From: Patiria miniata
Taxonomy: Eukaryota > Echinodermata > Asteroidea > Valvatida > Asterinidae
Direction of reading: 5' to 3'
NCBI RefSeq assembly: GCF_015706575.1
Contig: NW_024037070.1
Span: 1,483,874 to 1,547,873, forward strand
DNA length: 64,000 nucleotides
Both the position numbers and the translations under genes were made by a program. The notes under the pieces were generated by a model. The model ran no database searches. It was given only the letters and a program-made list of their open reading frames with translations, and was not told the origin of the DNA. The stretch's first letter is position 1; every line of letters begins with the position of its first letter. Shown here piece by piece: positions 1 to 11,285 of this stretch.

Positions 1-534
1 AGTAGTAATGTGCTTGATAGCCTATACAGGGTTTTTGAGATACAGCGAACTATCGTCAATTCGACTTGGACAGTTACCTTCAACGATGAAGGATTAAAAC
101 TCAATATTCCTTCAAGTAAAACAGACCATGAAGGCAGGAATGTATTCATCAACAAGTGTGAATCTAGATATTGCCCAGTAGAGTTATTTCAGTAGTATGT
201 CAAATTAGCACAGATACAAGACCCTAACTCTTTTGTTTTCCGTAGTTTATCAAAAGTAAAAGAAGGTTATAGACTAAGGGAAAGGAACCAACCTATGTCA
301 TACACCGTTGTGAGACAAATCATCTTACAGGCTTTGCATCCATTAGTGGACGACGTTTCAAAGTTTGGGGTACACAGTCTCAGGGCAGGATGTGCCACAG
401 TGGCAGCTCAAGTAGGTGTACCAGATTGGCTCTTTAAGAGACATGGAAGGTGGAAGACGGAGAATGTTAAAGATGGTTATGGTAAGGATAGTGTGAAAGA
501 TCTTTTATCAGTGTCAAAATCCCTAGGTTTATGA
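1..534 (+). pseudogene. DIRS-like tyrosine recombinase, C-terminal part (copy A)
   Basis: This is the second half of a site-specific tyrosine recombinase of a DIRS-like retrotransposon, which would integrate a circular intermediate. The complete domain is seen in copy B at 35979-37006. The window opens inside the first catalytic-Arg region. A frameshift follows, then an in-frame TAG at about 193-195. The rest reads openly to a stop at 532-534 and includes HSLRAG (the H-x-x-R box) and RHGRWKTENVKDGYG (the His/Trp and nucleophile Tyr region). The catalytic residues survive but the reading frame does not. Confidence 0.85.
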
Positions 535-924
535 AATACAAATGTGTAACACGATATTGTGACATTTAGTGGGGAAAATATGAGAACTAAGACTAATCTT
601 TGTCTGGGACGAGGTTGCAACAAATTGGGCAGACCTACATTTCTCATCTACAGGGTGAGTTTTTCGTAGCCGACTTGTTGCACTGTCTTCAGTTCCACAA
701 AATTAAACAATTAAAAAAACTATAGAAATTAATTATCATTATGCTGTTGATATAGCATGTTTTGAACAAAGTAAGCTTTATACGCAGCTAAAAGTTTGTG
801 CAGATCTACATCACATTAGTTTGAATATTGTATGGTTATGAGTCTTATAAAGGCTTGAAAATTATGTTGTAAAACGAATCAGCTGTACACTGTTATATGT
901 AAATACATTTGAGCAATTTGCGTC
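535..924. other. DIRS-like 3' noncoding region
   Basis: This is AT-rich sequence between the recombinase stop and the TTAA MITE with no ORF of note. An approximately 75-bp stretch near 850-925 has a diverged partner at about 2060-2135 on the other side of the MITE. The MITE therefore sits inside the 3' repeat region of the DIRS-like element. Confidence 0.45.
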
Positions 925-995
925 TTAAAGGGAATGTACATCATTAGCTTTTGCTGTAATTTTCAGAAATGAACTATTTGAGGGGTTAGTATAAT

Positions 996-1328
996 TTATA
1001 CAACACCTGAATAAATCCCCGTCATCTGATTGGTGAATTGTAGATCACGTGACATATTATTATTCGGTATAATGCACGGTGCGACCATGCGTTATACCCG
1101 TGCGTTATACCGTTTCACTTTGCGCTTGTTCCATGACGCGGTATTTGCGTGCAAAATGCATGCTGGTGTGCGCGTTCAGCGTAGCGCGTATTGTTCCAAA
1201 GAGCCAGCACTACAGCGTTGGGTTCAAACATTTTCGTGAAGGGGTAGTTCAACATCTTTAAAATCGAAATAAATTGTAGTTTATAATTTACCAATCAAAT
1301 GACGAGAATTTATTCAGGTGTTGTATAA
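996..1328. mobile_element. Nested terminal-inverted-repeat element, about 333 bp
   Basis: It starts TTATACAACACCTGAATAAA and ends with the reverse complement. Similarity between the inverted arms continues for roughly 45 bp. It is absent from the related MITE at 59429-59951. The interior is CpG-rich and holds no convincing ORF. The superfamily is not assigned because the target duplication is unclear. Confidence 0.7.
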
Positions 1329-1495
1329 AACAAATAACGTATGTTTTACGTTCCTGCGATGGAAAGAATAATTTCATTCGGTGACAGATTGAATGTTCTA
1401 TTCCACTCGGCTTCGCCTCGTGGAATAGAACATTCAATCTGTCACCTCATGAAATTATTCTTACCATCGCACTCACAAACATTCGTTATTTGTAT
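1329..1495. mobile_element. Foldback element, arms of about 75 bp
   Basis: A long hairpin follows directly after the previous element. The inner arms are identical over about 27 bp (GGTGACAGATTGAATGTTCT and beyond) around a 13-base loop TCGGCTTCGCCTC. The outer arms match with some mismatches out to ACAAATAACG and CGTTATTTGT. It may be an independent foldback MITE or part of a composite with 996-1328. Confidence 0.7.
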
Positions 1496-1761
1496 AATAT
1501 CAAATATTGTTACACTGACATATTTGAAATTTTGTGTTCGAAAATGCTGGAAAAACCAAGAAAAACAAAAATGTTCAAGTAGTCTGGTTCCCTGACTCCA
1601 CTTAAGATAAAATGGATCAATTTATAGATGCCAGAAAATTGTAAGGTAAGGGAACCAGTCTAGCTGGCCTGCACCCGTTCATGAACATGTCACCAATAGC
1701 AAGCAAAATTTGGACTGAAAAAAGGGTACATATGGAGCAGTAGTTGAAAAATAGTTAGGTT

Positions 1762-1795
1762 TTTCCAACGGTGGTCGGCCGACCACCGTTGGAAA
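1762..1795. repeat. Perfect 34-bp palindrome inside the TTAA MITE
   Basis: The sequence is its own reverse complement over 34 bp, centred between 1778 and 1779, with a GGTCGGCCGACC core. The homologous place in the copy at 59756-59789 is also a perfect 34-bp palindrome but differs at two arm positions, each with the matching change in the other arm. Confidence 0.9.
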
Positions 1796-2424
1796 TGTAT
1801 ACAAAAATACAATTTTCTTAAAAATGACTTCACACCAGGTGCCATAATTTTACAGGATGCGTTAGACTGTCATTTACCAACATCCTAGTAAGGTATTTCG
1901 TAAAAACTTGGTAGTTTTATTTTTCGATGTTTGCAAATGTAGTATATTCCCTTTAAACACAGCTCACTTTGGTGTGTGTGCAGAAATACACGGAAACAGG
2001 TCAATTGTGGCAAGGTCTTTAATTACACAAAGGTGTGAAATTTATGTTGTAAATGATATTTAGTTAAGTTTGGAAATTATGCTATAAAAATGAATTATCT
2101 GTATACTGTTAATGTAAAGATGTTGAGCATGCGTCTATATACGCACCTCACAGAGTGTGCCGAAATACACCAACACTACCGAAAATTGGAGTACATTTGT
2201 GTAGTTTTTGTTGTTAACGTGTGTGTGTTAGGGAAGAAACTTTGTTGCAGCCTGATGCCACTTTCTTATTATAGACCCTTATACATGTTATATCATCTCA
2301 ATGAAGGTTGGTCATTGCAAAAATGGTGATACAACATGAATCTAGGACTGAGATTGAGAAACATTTCCAATTTTGTTAGAAAAATACATATAGGCCAACA
2401 AAATTCTTGACTCAGAAAGATTCC

Positions 2425-2981
2425 CATATCTGGCCATTACTAATTTTCCCTTCATTGAGCTATCATATCAGCCATCAGAAAGTGATAATATGTCGAACCG
2501 GCAACTGATCCCGTTAGCTCGGTGGTCGAGTGGTAAGACGTCTCCACTAGAAAGCAGGTCATGGGTTCGAGTCCCACCCGAGTGATTTTTTTTTTCCAAC
2601 TTTCACTCGGGAGGTAACACACTGAGTATACAGTGTTTAAACCTCGGTGAAGGGAAAACCAAATTCGTCTGATAATATGTCCTAAAAAGAGAAAAGAAAA
2701 AATTCCCATATCTGGCCATCACTAATTTTTTTCCTTCAGTGACCTATCAGCCATCAGAAAGTGATAATATGCCCTAAAAAGCAAAATTTAGCACTTTAAA
2801 ATGTTCAGACCAGTCCCATAGGGTTTGTGCACAGGGTGACAAGTGATGGCTAGATATGAGAATCTTTCCAGAGAAAATTAGCAGGGAAAAGTATTTACTG
2901 AGAAAACACTTAGAAATGTTCAGACCGTCTCATATGGTTTGTACACAGAGTAACAAGTGACGGCCAGATGTGGGATCTTTC
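2425..2981. repeat. Diverged local tandem duplications
   Basis: A block containing CATATCTGGCCAT and AGCCATCAGAAAGTGATAAT occurs at about 2425-2494 and again at 2703-2780. A second block containing GTTCAGACC and GGTTTGT occurs at about 2802-2866 and 2918-2981. No gene is seen here. The SINE at 2495 inserted into the first block. Confidence 0.7.
2495..2669 (+). mobile_element. tRNA-derived SINE with 12-bp target duplication (copy A)
   Basis: A tRNA-like head is present: an A-box-like TGGTCGAGTGGTAAGACG and a perfect B box GGTTCGAGTCC (RNA polymerase III internal promoter elements), with short complementary CTCGG and CCGAG stem ends. A tail including GAGTATACAGTGTTTA follows. The insertion is bracketed by TGATAATATGTC at 2483-2494 and 2670-2681, the signature of LINE-driven insertion. 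Related copies lie at 28513-28895. It is not a functional tRNA gene, since the stems are weak. Confidence 0.8.
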
Positions 2982-3640
2982 CTTTATTTGTCATGTTACG
3001 CGTCTATCAATTGTTTCCCCCACCCTCCCCCTGGGGCTGCCCCACCCAAGACATGGGCATTGTCACTTGAGATTGATGACGAAAAAAGCAGCGTCAGGTT
3101 GCAACATTCTTTCCGCAAACCGGAAGCACAACTTCTTTTTGGGGCCTAAACAAAAATAATCATAATCATTAGCCTATGGCATTTATTGCAAAAAAAAATG
3201 TAACAAGTGTATCACATTCCAGAGTCACATGATTGTAAGCTATATAAAAGCACTCTGCTTTACATGTAATGTACATGTAACACTGAGCTAGAATCTGATG
3301 TGAGAGAATTTCTTTTTCTCCTTTTATTATAGGGTGTTTGTTTACTTTTATATTATACGTGGAATACTTTTAATTGAAGTAGAATGGCTGCTTCAAATTT
3401 TGAAGGAATTTCATAGAGAAAAGAGGGTTCAGTCCTCATAATGAAAACTTTTGGCCCCAAACGCGCAAAAGCTCTGTGTGTTGCACGCATGTACTGTACG
3501 TATACAGTTGACCTTGCAATGCATGGTTGCTCAATTACATGTATTAGGGGAGAACAAGCTCTCGATGTTTATCTGTGTGTTAATCAAAATGAAAGTGATT
3601 TTTCCCCCAGGAAAAAAAATGAACCTTAGGCCCCCAAAAA
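2700..3640. other. No gene recognised
   Basis: Apart from the local duplications up to 2981, this stretch is low-complexity, non-coding sequence. Short ORFs here have no recognisable motif. Confidence 0.5.
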
Positions 3641-3646
3641 ATAAGG

Positions 3647-3984
3647 CTCCGGTTTCTGGTATGCGCGCGCGTCGCCGTAGCCATGCGCGTCGGCAAAATG
3701 AAAAAGTTTTTTTTTTTCAATGTAAGATGATGTCTGAAAACCGCCAAACTCACTGGTTTAACTGGAATCCTGCTGCTGCACGATTTTAACGTGTTTTTAG
3801 ATGGGGTTACGATCGAGGATAAGCTTTATATGGCCTCTCTGGACTTCCATATATTTGCACTATTTAGTCAGGCATCATTTGCAGTCATCAACCGACATTT
3901 AAAGAAAAAAAACGGTAAAAAAAAACTATTAAAAAAAAGCCGCGTCGCCGCACCACTTTTTGGGCAAGCTCCATACCAGAAACC
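3647..3984. mobile_element. Short MITE with CTCCGGTTTCTGGTATG ends, copy 1
   Basis: It begins CTCCGGTTTCTGGTATG followed by a GC-rich GCGCGCGTCG tract and ends with the inverted CATACCAGAAACC (right end decayed). The interior shares long stretches with 16723-17019, such as CCGCCAAACTCACTGG and TGGCCTCTCTGGACT. The element is non-coding and about 340 bp. Four copies are in the window, two of them created by the large duplication. Confidence 0.75.
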
Positions 3985-4328
3985 TGTACTTGATCCTCAA
4001 CTCATTTATTCAGTACCAATCCAGTCAATTCATGCAGTTCCATTAATTTATTTCACTTTGAGCCAGTTCAGTTAATTATTCAATGTATATTAAAATTGCT
4101 GGGAAATAAAGTTGTGGCAAACACAGTCAATCCTCAACTAGAGAAATTTAGTTTGATTCGGTTGGGTGATCAGATCACAATTCAATCCTTCCCGCGTTGT
4201 AGTCATGAGTGTTGGTCATGTGTCCTTACCCATTCACCGAACCCACTGATGTGTGCTACTATAAAAGCGTTTTCTAAGTAACAAATGACAGTTCAGGTTC
4301 TACACCTGGTTCGTGTATGCTGTTCACT

Positions 4329-4917
4329 ATGTCTCGAGAAGATCAATCCACTTCGTTTAAGACTGAAGATCTGTTTGATAAATTCCAGAGTTATTTTGAC
4401 GATAAATTGCCATTTTCCCACCTACCCTCCCCACCCCTTGCAATTTCCACGTTCTCTTCCTTAAATGTTTTCTTATTCAAGATTCTGCTAATTCGAGTGA
4501 TTTTGGCTATTTCATTTACTTAGCTTCTGTCTGGGATTTTCTTTTGCTTGCTTTTGTTTGATATTATACTTTTTTTCTGGCTTGTCAAATCCTGACACGT
4601 TTCAGCTGCGGGATGCCCGGCCACTGGCCAGGCATTGCCCCCTCACTCTCAGCACAGGCTTGCTGTCACCCCAAGTTAGACCAAGGGCTGGAGCCAGTCC
4701 CGCTATCGGCTACAACAACTTCCACACCAGGAACATGATCCCTTGGCAAGACCCTATTTCCCAACGACCTTCCTCCTTCTTTGCATATCCATCAGCATTG
4801 CATGCCGATATCACAGGTAGCACCGCCAGCAACCTCTTCCACGCAATCACACCCAGTGGAGCAGCCGCACCCAGTGCAGCAATCACTTCGGGAACAACCC
4901 AGTCATCCACCTAATGT
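4329..4917 (+). pseudogene. Gag-like 5' region of a second DIRS-like element (copy A)
   Basis: The reading starts with MSREDQSTSFKTEDLFDKFQ, a short acidic start like that of the other DIRS-like element (MSSEDKPATKDD). It is soon lost to frameshifts or deletion. It then resumes as a Pro/Ala/Ser-rich stretch (4558-4914) ahead of the reverse transcriptase. The nucleocapsid-like assignment rests on position and composition, not on a conserved domain. Confidence 0.45.
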
Positions 4918-4950
4918 CTGAGTACAGAATCTAGAAACTAAGTTCACAAT

Positions 4951-5761
4951 GTGCTTGAGGTACGGTGTAATTACAATTCACATGATGTTGATAATTTGTG
5001 TTCTGACCAAATTCCAGTAAAAGGCAGATTAAATCAGCATTCCATATCCTGGTCGAATATTGGGGCTTCTCCAATGGTCAAGTCCATTATAAACGAAGGT
5101 TACAGAATCCCTTTCGATGAAGAACCACCTCCTATGTTTTTTTGAGAACAACAGGTCTGCTAGAATGGAATATTCCTTTGTTACTGAATCGGTTTTAGAA
5201 TTGCCATCTTCTAATAGAATCACACACAAATCTCAACCTTCATACATTACTAGTCCTCTATCAGTAGCTCAGCAAGCCTCGGGAAAGAAGAGGTTGATCT
5301 TAGAATTGAGTAGACTCAACAAGTTCATCCCGAAAACTCACTTCAAACTTGATGATTGGAAAATTGGATTACAATACATTTCAAAAGGCGCCCTATTGTT
5401 CACATTCGACTTGAAATCACGCTATCATCACATAGACATCTCTCCTGATTATGAAAAATATTTAGGGTTTTTCTGGACCATCAATGGTATTTGCAGATTC
5501 TTTGAATTTAACGTACTTCTATTTGGCCTAACATCAGCTCCTTTGATATTCACTAAAACCCTCAAGCCCCTTGTAACTCATTGGAGATCTTGCGGCATCC
5601 TTATAGCATTATATTTGTATGATGGTTTCATAGTTGTTCCCAGATCTACCGATAATTTAGAATCAGACATCTCAATTGCCAAATCATTTTCAAAGCATGT
5701 AAGGGTTGACCTACTAAGAGCTGATTTTCTCAAAATTGGTCAGGAGAAAATTGTCTGCTAG
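4951..5761 (+). pseudogene. Reverse transcriptase of the second DIRS-like element (copy A), inactivated
   Basis: The order of motifs is typical of DIRS-type RT: VKGRLNQH near the start, GKKRLILELSRLNKFI, then TFDLKSRYHHIDI (catalytic Asp of the first palm motif) and KYLGFFW, then FGLTSAPLIFTK. The catalytic palm motif reads LYLYDGF, with Tyr at 5618-5620 where families have Asp (YLDDG). A frameshift lies in the T run at 5138-5144, and the frame ends at 5758-5760 before any RNase H domain. The enzyme cannot be active as read. Copy B carries the same lesions. Confidence 0.85.
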
Positions 5762-6036
5762 TTCCCCCCGTAGTTCTCTTTCCTTCAGTCCTTAAGCATA
5801 TCTACTCATGTAAAGGAAAAGGAACTCTTGTATTTCCATGGTGGCCATCCTCAGTATTTTGGCCTTTGCTCTGGTCTTGCTACAGGCCATGGATTACGGG
5901 TTTTATTCAGTGGAAGGTTCAAATTTACTAGAACAGGGGAGAAATAAAAATTCCTTTCTAGGTTCTCCAAATTTTCAGGAGTCATCTGTGCACTAAACCT
6001 AGATTTTACCAAGATATAAAAGTAATAATCAACATC

Positions 6037-7093
6037 TTGTATATCTTTTCCTTGATAATAACAGATCATATACAACCAACGATTTTGGACAGAATTTCCA
6101 AACAGATCTCAACGCGCCAAGAAGCAAAGGTTTTCAGGATGTCCTATTCGCTATTAAAGGCTGAGGGAACAATAACATCATATCTTCATAGATGTTGTTA
6201 TTTTTTCAACTGGCTAAATAGTGTAAAAATCGAAATTAAATTACCTATCCAAGACGAAATTATTGCTGCCTACCTGGCTGACAAAATGTCGGATTGTGAT
6301 TCAGATAGCATGTTCATCTCTATAGCTGCAGCTCTTAAATGGCTACACTCACTTGTTAACTCAAAATCAAACCCCTTGGACTCTCCCATCGTGCAACAAA
6401 TAGTCACTAGTGGAAGGAAAAAATTACATTAACTACCTGTACAGAAACTTCCGTTATCATCAGATCACGTAAAAATGATCATCGACAACTTTGGCGGTCC
6501 GAGTAACAATTTATTGGAATTAAGAACAGCTTCCTATGTGTCACTCAAATACACATTAATGTTCAGACACGATGAAGTAGCACAGCTCAAAGCCAGTAAT
6601 TTAACACCGTTACCAAATGATAAAGGTCTGAGCGTATTTATCCCTCGGTCTAAAACAGATGAATTCAGGGAAGGAAGTTCCGTTTATGTATACAACTCTT
6701 GCAATAAATACTCCCCAGTGTCATATGAGGTACATGTCTGAGTGCGGTCTGAGAATTGGTCAAGATTCTTTCATTTTCACGCCTTTATCTAACCATTCTA
6801 GTAGCAAATCTTATAAACCTGTATCCCATAAATCTTTAAGTTACACCAGATGTAGAGAAATATTGTTGGATGCCTTGAAACAAATAGGAATTGAAGAACC
6901 AAAGCTTATGGCCTACATACATTGTAGCCTATGATCCGGAGGAGCAACACACCTTGCAAATAAAGGAATACCCGAAGATCTCATTTTGCAATACGTGCGT
7001 TGGAAAACTACAACAGCAAAAAATAGACAAAAAAATGTACAAAGAGAAGTGAGTCAAAGATTAGCTGTATCTTCCACAATATTGTCCGACTAA
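6037..7093 (+). pseudogene. Tyrosine recombinase of the second DIRS-like element (copy A), inactivated
   Basis: An N-terminal core-binding region (6100-6432) is followed by a stop, and reading resumes in the catalytic domain. LMFRHDEVAQL holds the first catalytic Arg. IHCSL is then followed by TGA (6932-6934), where the His-x-x-Arg box should give Arg. A CGA-to-TGA change fits CpG decay. RWKTTTAK matches the Trp box, but no nucleophile Tyr follows where the sister element has DGYG. Another frameshift lies near 6720. Confidence 0.8.
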
Positions 7094-7741
7094 AAAAAGG
7101 GGGGGAAAAAACAAAAACACAAAAACACAAAAAAAACATGTAAATGAATTGAGTAAATTGTATTTATTTGAAGATAAGGTGGAAAGAATAATATAATTGG
7201 AATGTTTAAATATTGTTATTTTTGCTTTTTCCTAACTTTACAAGCGCAGATATATATATATATATGACATTTTTTTGTTGATGTTAATTTTAATTGCTTA
7301 AACAGAGTGGATTCCGGGGAGATACCCAAAGAGCCTAAGGGGCTAAGATGGCAGATAATTATTGTAATTTATAGAAATTATTTAGATGTAACACAAAGAG
7401 AGTGCCAGTAGATACCCGAGGGGCCTGCAGGGCCAAGATGGCAGAATTACATGTATATTGGTACAATAGAAATGATGATAATGTAACGTGAAGAGATTTT
7501 CAGTGACCAGTTGACCAAGATATCAGTTTATTCAGTTTCATATGAATTACATTAACAATTGTTTTGAATTTGTTTTACTTGGGTAACCTTTGATTACAGA
7601 AATAGAGAATTATCAAACTTTAGGCTTCCAATCGATAAGAATTATGATATGTTCTATATGATATTTAATAATATTCTTAGAAGCCTTCAATGATATATTC
7701 AGTAAACATAGCGTTAGCTAAAGTAAAGCACTCAGTTGCAA
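7094..7741. repeat. Non-coding, with a diverged tandem repeat at about 7312-7441
   Basis: After a purine-rich tract and a (TA)n run near 7249-7264, a block containing GATACCC, GGGGC and AAGATGGCAGA occurs twice about 100 bp apart (7319-7362 and 7411-7449). This could be terminal sequence of the DIRS-like element. No ORF is supported. Confidence 0.5.
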
Positions 7742-7890
7742 TGTGACGGCCACTTTCCCATTAGAAAACCTCTGAGATATGTGTTTTGTCATTATGTGAT
7801 CTTTTCTTCCATTAGAAATAAACTGTTTTTCATGCGGATGAGCACAGCGAAGTAGCATGAAAGTGTGTATTGACTGCCCATTTCCCAACA
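7742..7890 (+). mobile_element. Putative gypsy-type LTR, about 149 bp (copy A)
   Basis: The segment begins TGTGACGGCC and ends CCCAACA, so it has TGT...ACA ends. It contains AATAAACTG, a likely polyadenylation signal. It is followed directly by AATTGGTGACTAGACAAATT, which resembles the leader with primer-binding site downstream of Mag-type gypsy LTRs, and then by a gag remnant. No second LTR was found, so the assignment is inferred. Confidence 0.5.
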
Positions 7891-7971
7891 AATTGGTGAC
7901 TAGACAAATTGGAAGCCCAGTGAACTAGACAATTGAACCTCATCATAACTGAACTGCTACATCAGTAAACC

Positions 7972-8275
7972 ATGGCTACTCCAAGCACCACTATCAACCT
8001 GCCCACTGCTGTGGTTAGTTTAAAATTGCAACCTTCTGACTAGATGACCCTTTCATTTGGTTCATGCAAGTCAAGGCCTACTTGTTAACTGCACGTGTGA
8101 CTTTAGAGGAGACGTGCTATACATACGTCATCTCATCCCTTCAACTCTGCATTACACAAGTAGAGCCGGACGTTCTCATCAATCCGCCATCCACCCAGCC
8201 ATACACAACATGGAAGGAGGAGCTAATCAAGAGGACATCCAAATTAGAAAAAAAAACGACTACAGAAAATCCTGA
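7972..8275 (+). pseudogene. Gypsy (Mag-like) Gag fragment (copy A)
   Basis: The reading starts MATPSTTINLPTAVVSLKLQ, a short lead then a stop. It continues with WFMQVKAYLLTARVTLEETC, then PSTQPYTTWKEELIKRTSKL. In capsid proteins of Mag-clade gypsy elements the order is the same: a W-F-x-Q-V/E-A segment, then a P-P...PY...K-x-x-L-I-x-R-T segment. It is truncated after about 100 residues with no protease or RT following. The two copies differ by 2 bp near 8158, which shifts the frame. Confidence 0.6.
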
Positions 8276-9155
8276 CAACCAGTGGTGCAACCAAAACATC
8301 ATGCATTGGTGCTGCCAAGTGGAACGACAAGCCCCACCCAGGTGTTCTTCATGAGAGCTCCTGATCAGTCCTGAATGGTCGACGTTACAAAATCATAAAA
8401 GAGTCCAATTATTATGTTCCGTGTCACAAAATCTCTAGGTTTATTGGCTGTAAGCTGGTATCCTCATTTCACAAGGAATCACTGTCTGCCAGCAGATAAA
8501 AAAATCCAAAGTACTTTCTTATAAAAAAGAAAGAATAACTGCCGGTGGTCCATTTTATCTACAAAGATATACACAGTGTGTTTGTTGTTGGTCAGCTGTC
8601 AATCTTTGTCTCTAAATGTAAGATTGAAGATATTTGCAAATAGTGGGAGAACGTTATTCCGTCATTGTATTTAAATGTGCAACAACATATACATTTTACC
8701 TCAAGAACCCCAAACACGCTCAAAAAAATTGATCTAAACTTGATTTAAATATTGTTTATTTTTCTTAGGGCCCGAAGACAAATATTTAAACCACCCAGTA
8801 CTTTATGAAGCTCTCCAATATTCCCGAATACATTTCTGGCAGAAGCCCGCCTTTATTTGTAGATTTCTTTCAAGGACACCAAGTTAATTCTGATTTACAC
8901 TGGGTTCTCTTAATTATGAAGCTTCATGTGTGCGAAACCTTTGCATTTTATTTCCAAACAACTGTTTTCCTTTAGACTTACAACATTTTCTTTAAAAGAC
9001 CTGTGGACCAGAGTTCCTGGCGCTATAATCAGGTCCCTCCAGGAAGGTGAAGCGTTATACTTGGTTGCCTATCCACCTAGGAGAAAGACAACTCTGATCA
9101 CAAACCCGGCTAGGTAGAACTTGTTAGCCTAGGTCAGTAGTCTACAACTTACTGG
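8276..9155. other. No gene recognised
   Basis: AT-rich sequence with short ORFs lacking motifs. A 63-codon reading at 8926-9114 has no similarity I recognise. Confidence 0.5.
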
Positions 9156-9383
9156 GTGTTCCATCTTCCAGTTCCCCAAACTGCAAATAGGGGCCAGGCC
9201 AGAAGGTTGTCATCAAAGCCTGTGTACTCAGCCAAGAAAAGAAACAATGATGGAAGCAAGAAATGCAAATTGTATACTTCCAGGGGCCGGAGTACCCAGA
9301 AGCCCGGCAGCTATGACCCGTCACAGGAGATGCCTGATGTTGAAGTTGTTGCCCAAACCCACCCTGTGGGAGGGTACCAACTG

Positions 9384-10109
9384 ACCGATGGAGGGGAGCA
9401 GCTGCCAAATTCTTGGAAGTGCAAAATCCTGGCTGTTCTTGGCGACTTCAATGCTTGGCTGGGTCCTGAAGATGTTGCGTTCACAGCCAGCCCAGAGACC
9501 AACGATAATGGTAGCTGACTTCTTGAAGTCATGGAGGAGCACTGGCTCCTGGCAGCCAACACTCTGTTCCAGAAGAGGAGAGGCAAGAAAAGGACATGGA
9601 GGTCACCACAGAATATGATCCACCAGCCGGACTACATACTTGTACATAGGAAGTGGAGGACAAGTGTCAACAACTGTGAAGCCCACAGTTCCTTTGGGTA
9701 CCTATTCTCAGATCACAGAGTGGTAACAGGAACAGTGCAACTCAGCTTGAGAGTACCAAGGAAGCCAGCAGCTGGGAAGCCCAAGTACAAGCGTTGCGAG
9801 CTATCTGTAAACGAGGAGCTACTGACTCGCCATGCTGTCAAAGTCAAGAATAGGTACCAGGCACTGCAAAGTGATGAGGACGAGCTCTTGGACCTCCACA
9901 AGCACTTTGTGTCTGCAAACCACGAGGCTGCAGAAGATTGTCTATTGCAAGTAGAGAGGAAGAGGAAGAAGGAGAGAAGCAAGGACCCAAGAGTTGATGC
10001 GGCGGGGCAGAAGATGCTCGAGGCACATTGCCCCTTCACCAGAGATCGAGATTCTGAGCTGAAGCGGGAGGAGTACAAGATGAAGAAGCAGGAGCTATGC
10101 TACTATTGA
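9384..10109 (+). pseudogene. LINE endonuclease C-terminal half and linker (copy A)
   Basis: The APE-like endonuclease nicks target DNA. Visible motifs are AVLGDFNAWLGPEDV (9430-9475, metal-binding/catalytic D-x-N), a TGA at 9517-9519, then LLAANTLFQKRRGKK, HQPDYILVHRKW and SDHRVVTG (9709-9730, catalytic Asp-His pair). A Lys/Arg/Glu-rich linker (9840-10109) leads toward the RT. The N-terminal half, with the catalytic Glu, is not seen. Confidence 0.8.
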
Positions 10110-11285
10110 GACAGAAGAGCTGGAAGAGAAGAAAGCAGAGGTCGAGAACGCGCATGCGACCCAGCGGCACTCAATTAGCTGGAAGCTGACCAATGATATC
10201 TCTGTCAGTCGTAGCTCCCAATCTGCCAAGCTTAAGGACCGAAGTGCTGAGGAGAGAGTGCTGCTCCAGCACGCACACTTTAAGAAGCTGCTAGGGAATC
10301 TGCTGGATTTGGTAGATGAGGACACACTAGTTGTCCAGGTGCTTAGCAACCTGCCCATACCCGATGGTCCCTTCACCTTGGAGGAATATACCAGAAGGCC
10401 AAGTCGTATATCAAGACTGGGAAAAGCTGTGGTGAGGACAGGGTAACACTCGAGCTACTCAAGTATGTCTCACTAGACAACACAGTATTGGCTCTCATAA
10501 ACAAAGGCTACAAGTCAGGGGAAATACCTGAGGAGTGGGTTACTCTCAACATCGTAAGAGTACCAAAGTCGGGAGACCTCTCAAAGCCTGAAACTACCAG
10601 GGGATCAGTCTGTCATCGCTTGTTGTGAAGACATACAACCGTATGATCTTGCATTGCATACGCCCTGTGCTTGATCAACTCCTGCGAGACTCGCAAAATG
10701 GCTCTCACCCGAAGCGATCCACAGGCAGATCTTTGCCCTGCGGTGAATACTGGAAGGAGGCAAAGAGAAGAACCTGTTGTGAGTCATAACCTTCATTGAT
10801 TTCAAAAAGCATTCATCACTGTGCACCCAGACAAGCTCATCAAGATCTTTTGCGTGTACAGTGTCCCAGAGAAGCTGGTGATGGCAGTCTTGGCAGACTA
10901 CAGCAAGACGTGGGCAAACATTGTCATCCCAGATGGTACCACAGACCTCTTCGAGATCCAGGCCAGAGTACTGCAGGGGGACACATTGGCGCCCTTCTTG
11001 TTGAAGCTCGTGCTAGACTATGTGCTGAGATGGGTAGTGGAGGGAAAGGAGGGAGTGGAGGGAAAGGAGGGAGTGCTGGGCTTCAAGCTCGGGCATAGGA
11101 GTCAGACAGTGCCGGCAGTGGTGATCACTGATCTGGACTTTGCTGATGACATCAGTCTCCTCTCCGACACGGCGGACCAAGCACAAGCATAGCTTGCAAC
11201 TGTGGAGCTCCAGTGCTACCGAGTGGGGCTACAGCTTAACTGGAAGAAGCCCAAGGTGATGGCGTTCAACCATAGAGCTATATTA
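10110..11285 (+). pseudogene. LINE reverse transcriptase, N-terminal and palm part (copy A)
   Basis: Reading across frameshifts gives SNLPIPDGPFTLEEY, GKSCGEDRVTLELLKY, EIPEEWVTLNIVRVPKSGDL, then a badly shifted block near 10600-10800, then ARVLQGDTLAPFL and LDFADDISLLSDTA. The catalytic FADD is intact at 11139-11150. A tandem 18-bp duplication gives GKEGVEGKEGV just before it. The frame ends at 11191 with TAG, continues in part, and is cut by the MITE at 11286. Confidence 0.8.

Larger units (their letters stand above)
925..1956. mobile_element. TTAA-flanked MITE (piggyBac-like ends), copy A, with nested insertions
   Basis: The ends are TTAA followed by AGGGAATGTAC on the left, and the near-reverse complement GTATATTCCCT followed by TTAA on the right. 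A related copy without the internal insertions occupies 59429-59951, which defines the element as about 520 bp. The TTAA ends suggest a piggyBac-type target duplication, although no transposase is present. The interior carries an inverted pair (CTGGTTCCCTGAC near 1580 and its complement near 1640) and a perfect palindrome at 1762-1795. It is non-coding. Confidence 0.75.

Noticed and set aside
2510..2583. A tRNA gene
   Set aside because: The B box is perfect but the acceptor and T stems pair poorly, and the segment is part of a SINE with target duplications and a tail.
3441..3789. Overlapping plus-strand ORFs as a gene
   Set aside because: They run into the MITE at 3647 and through homopolymers, and differ between copies A and B by a 1-base C-run change.
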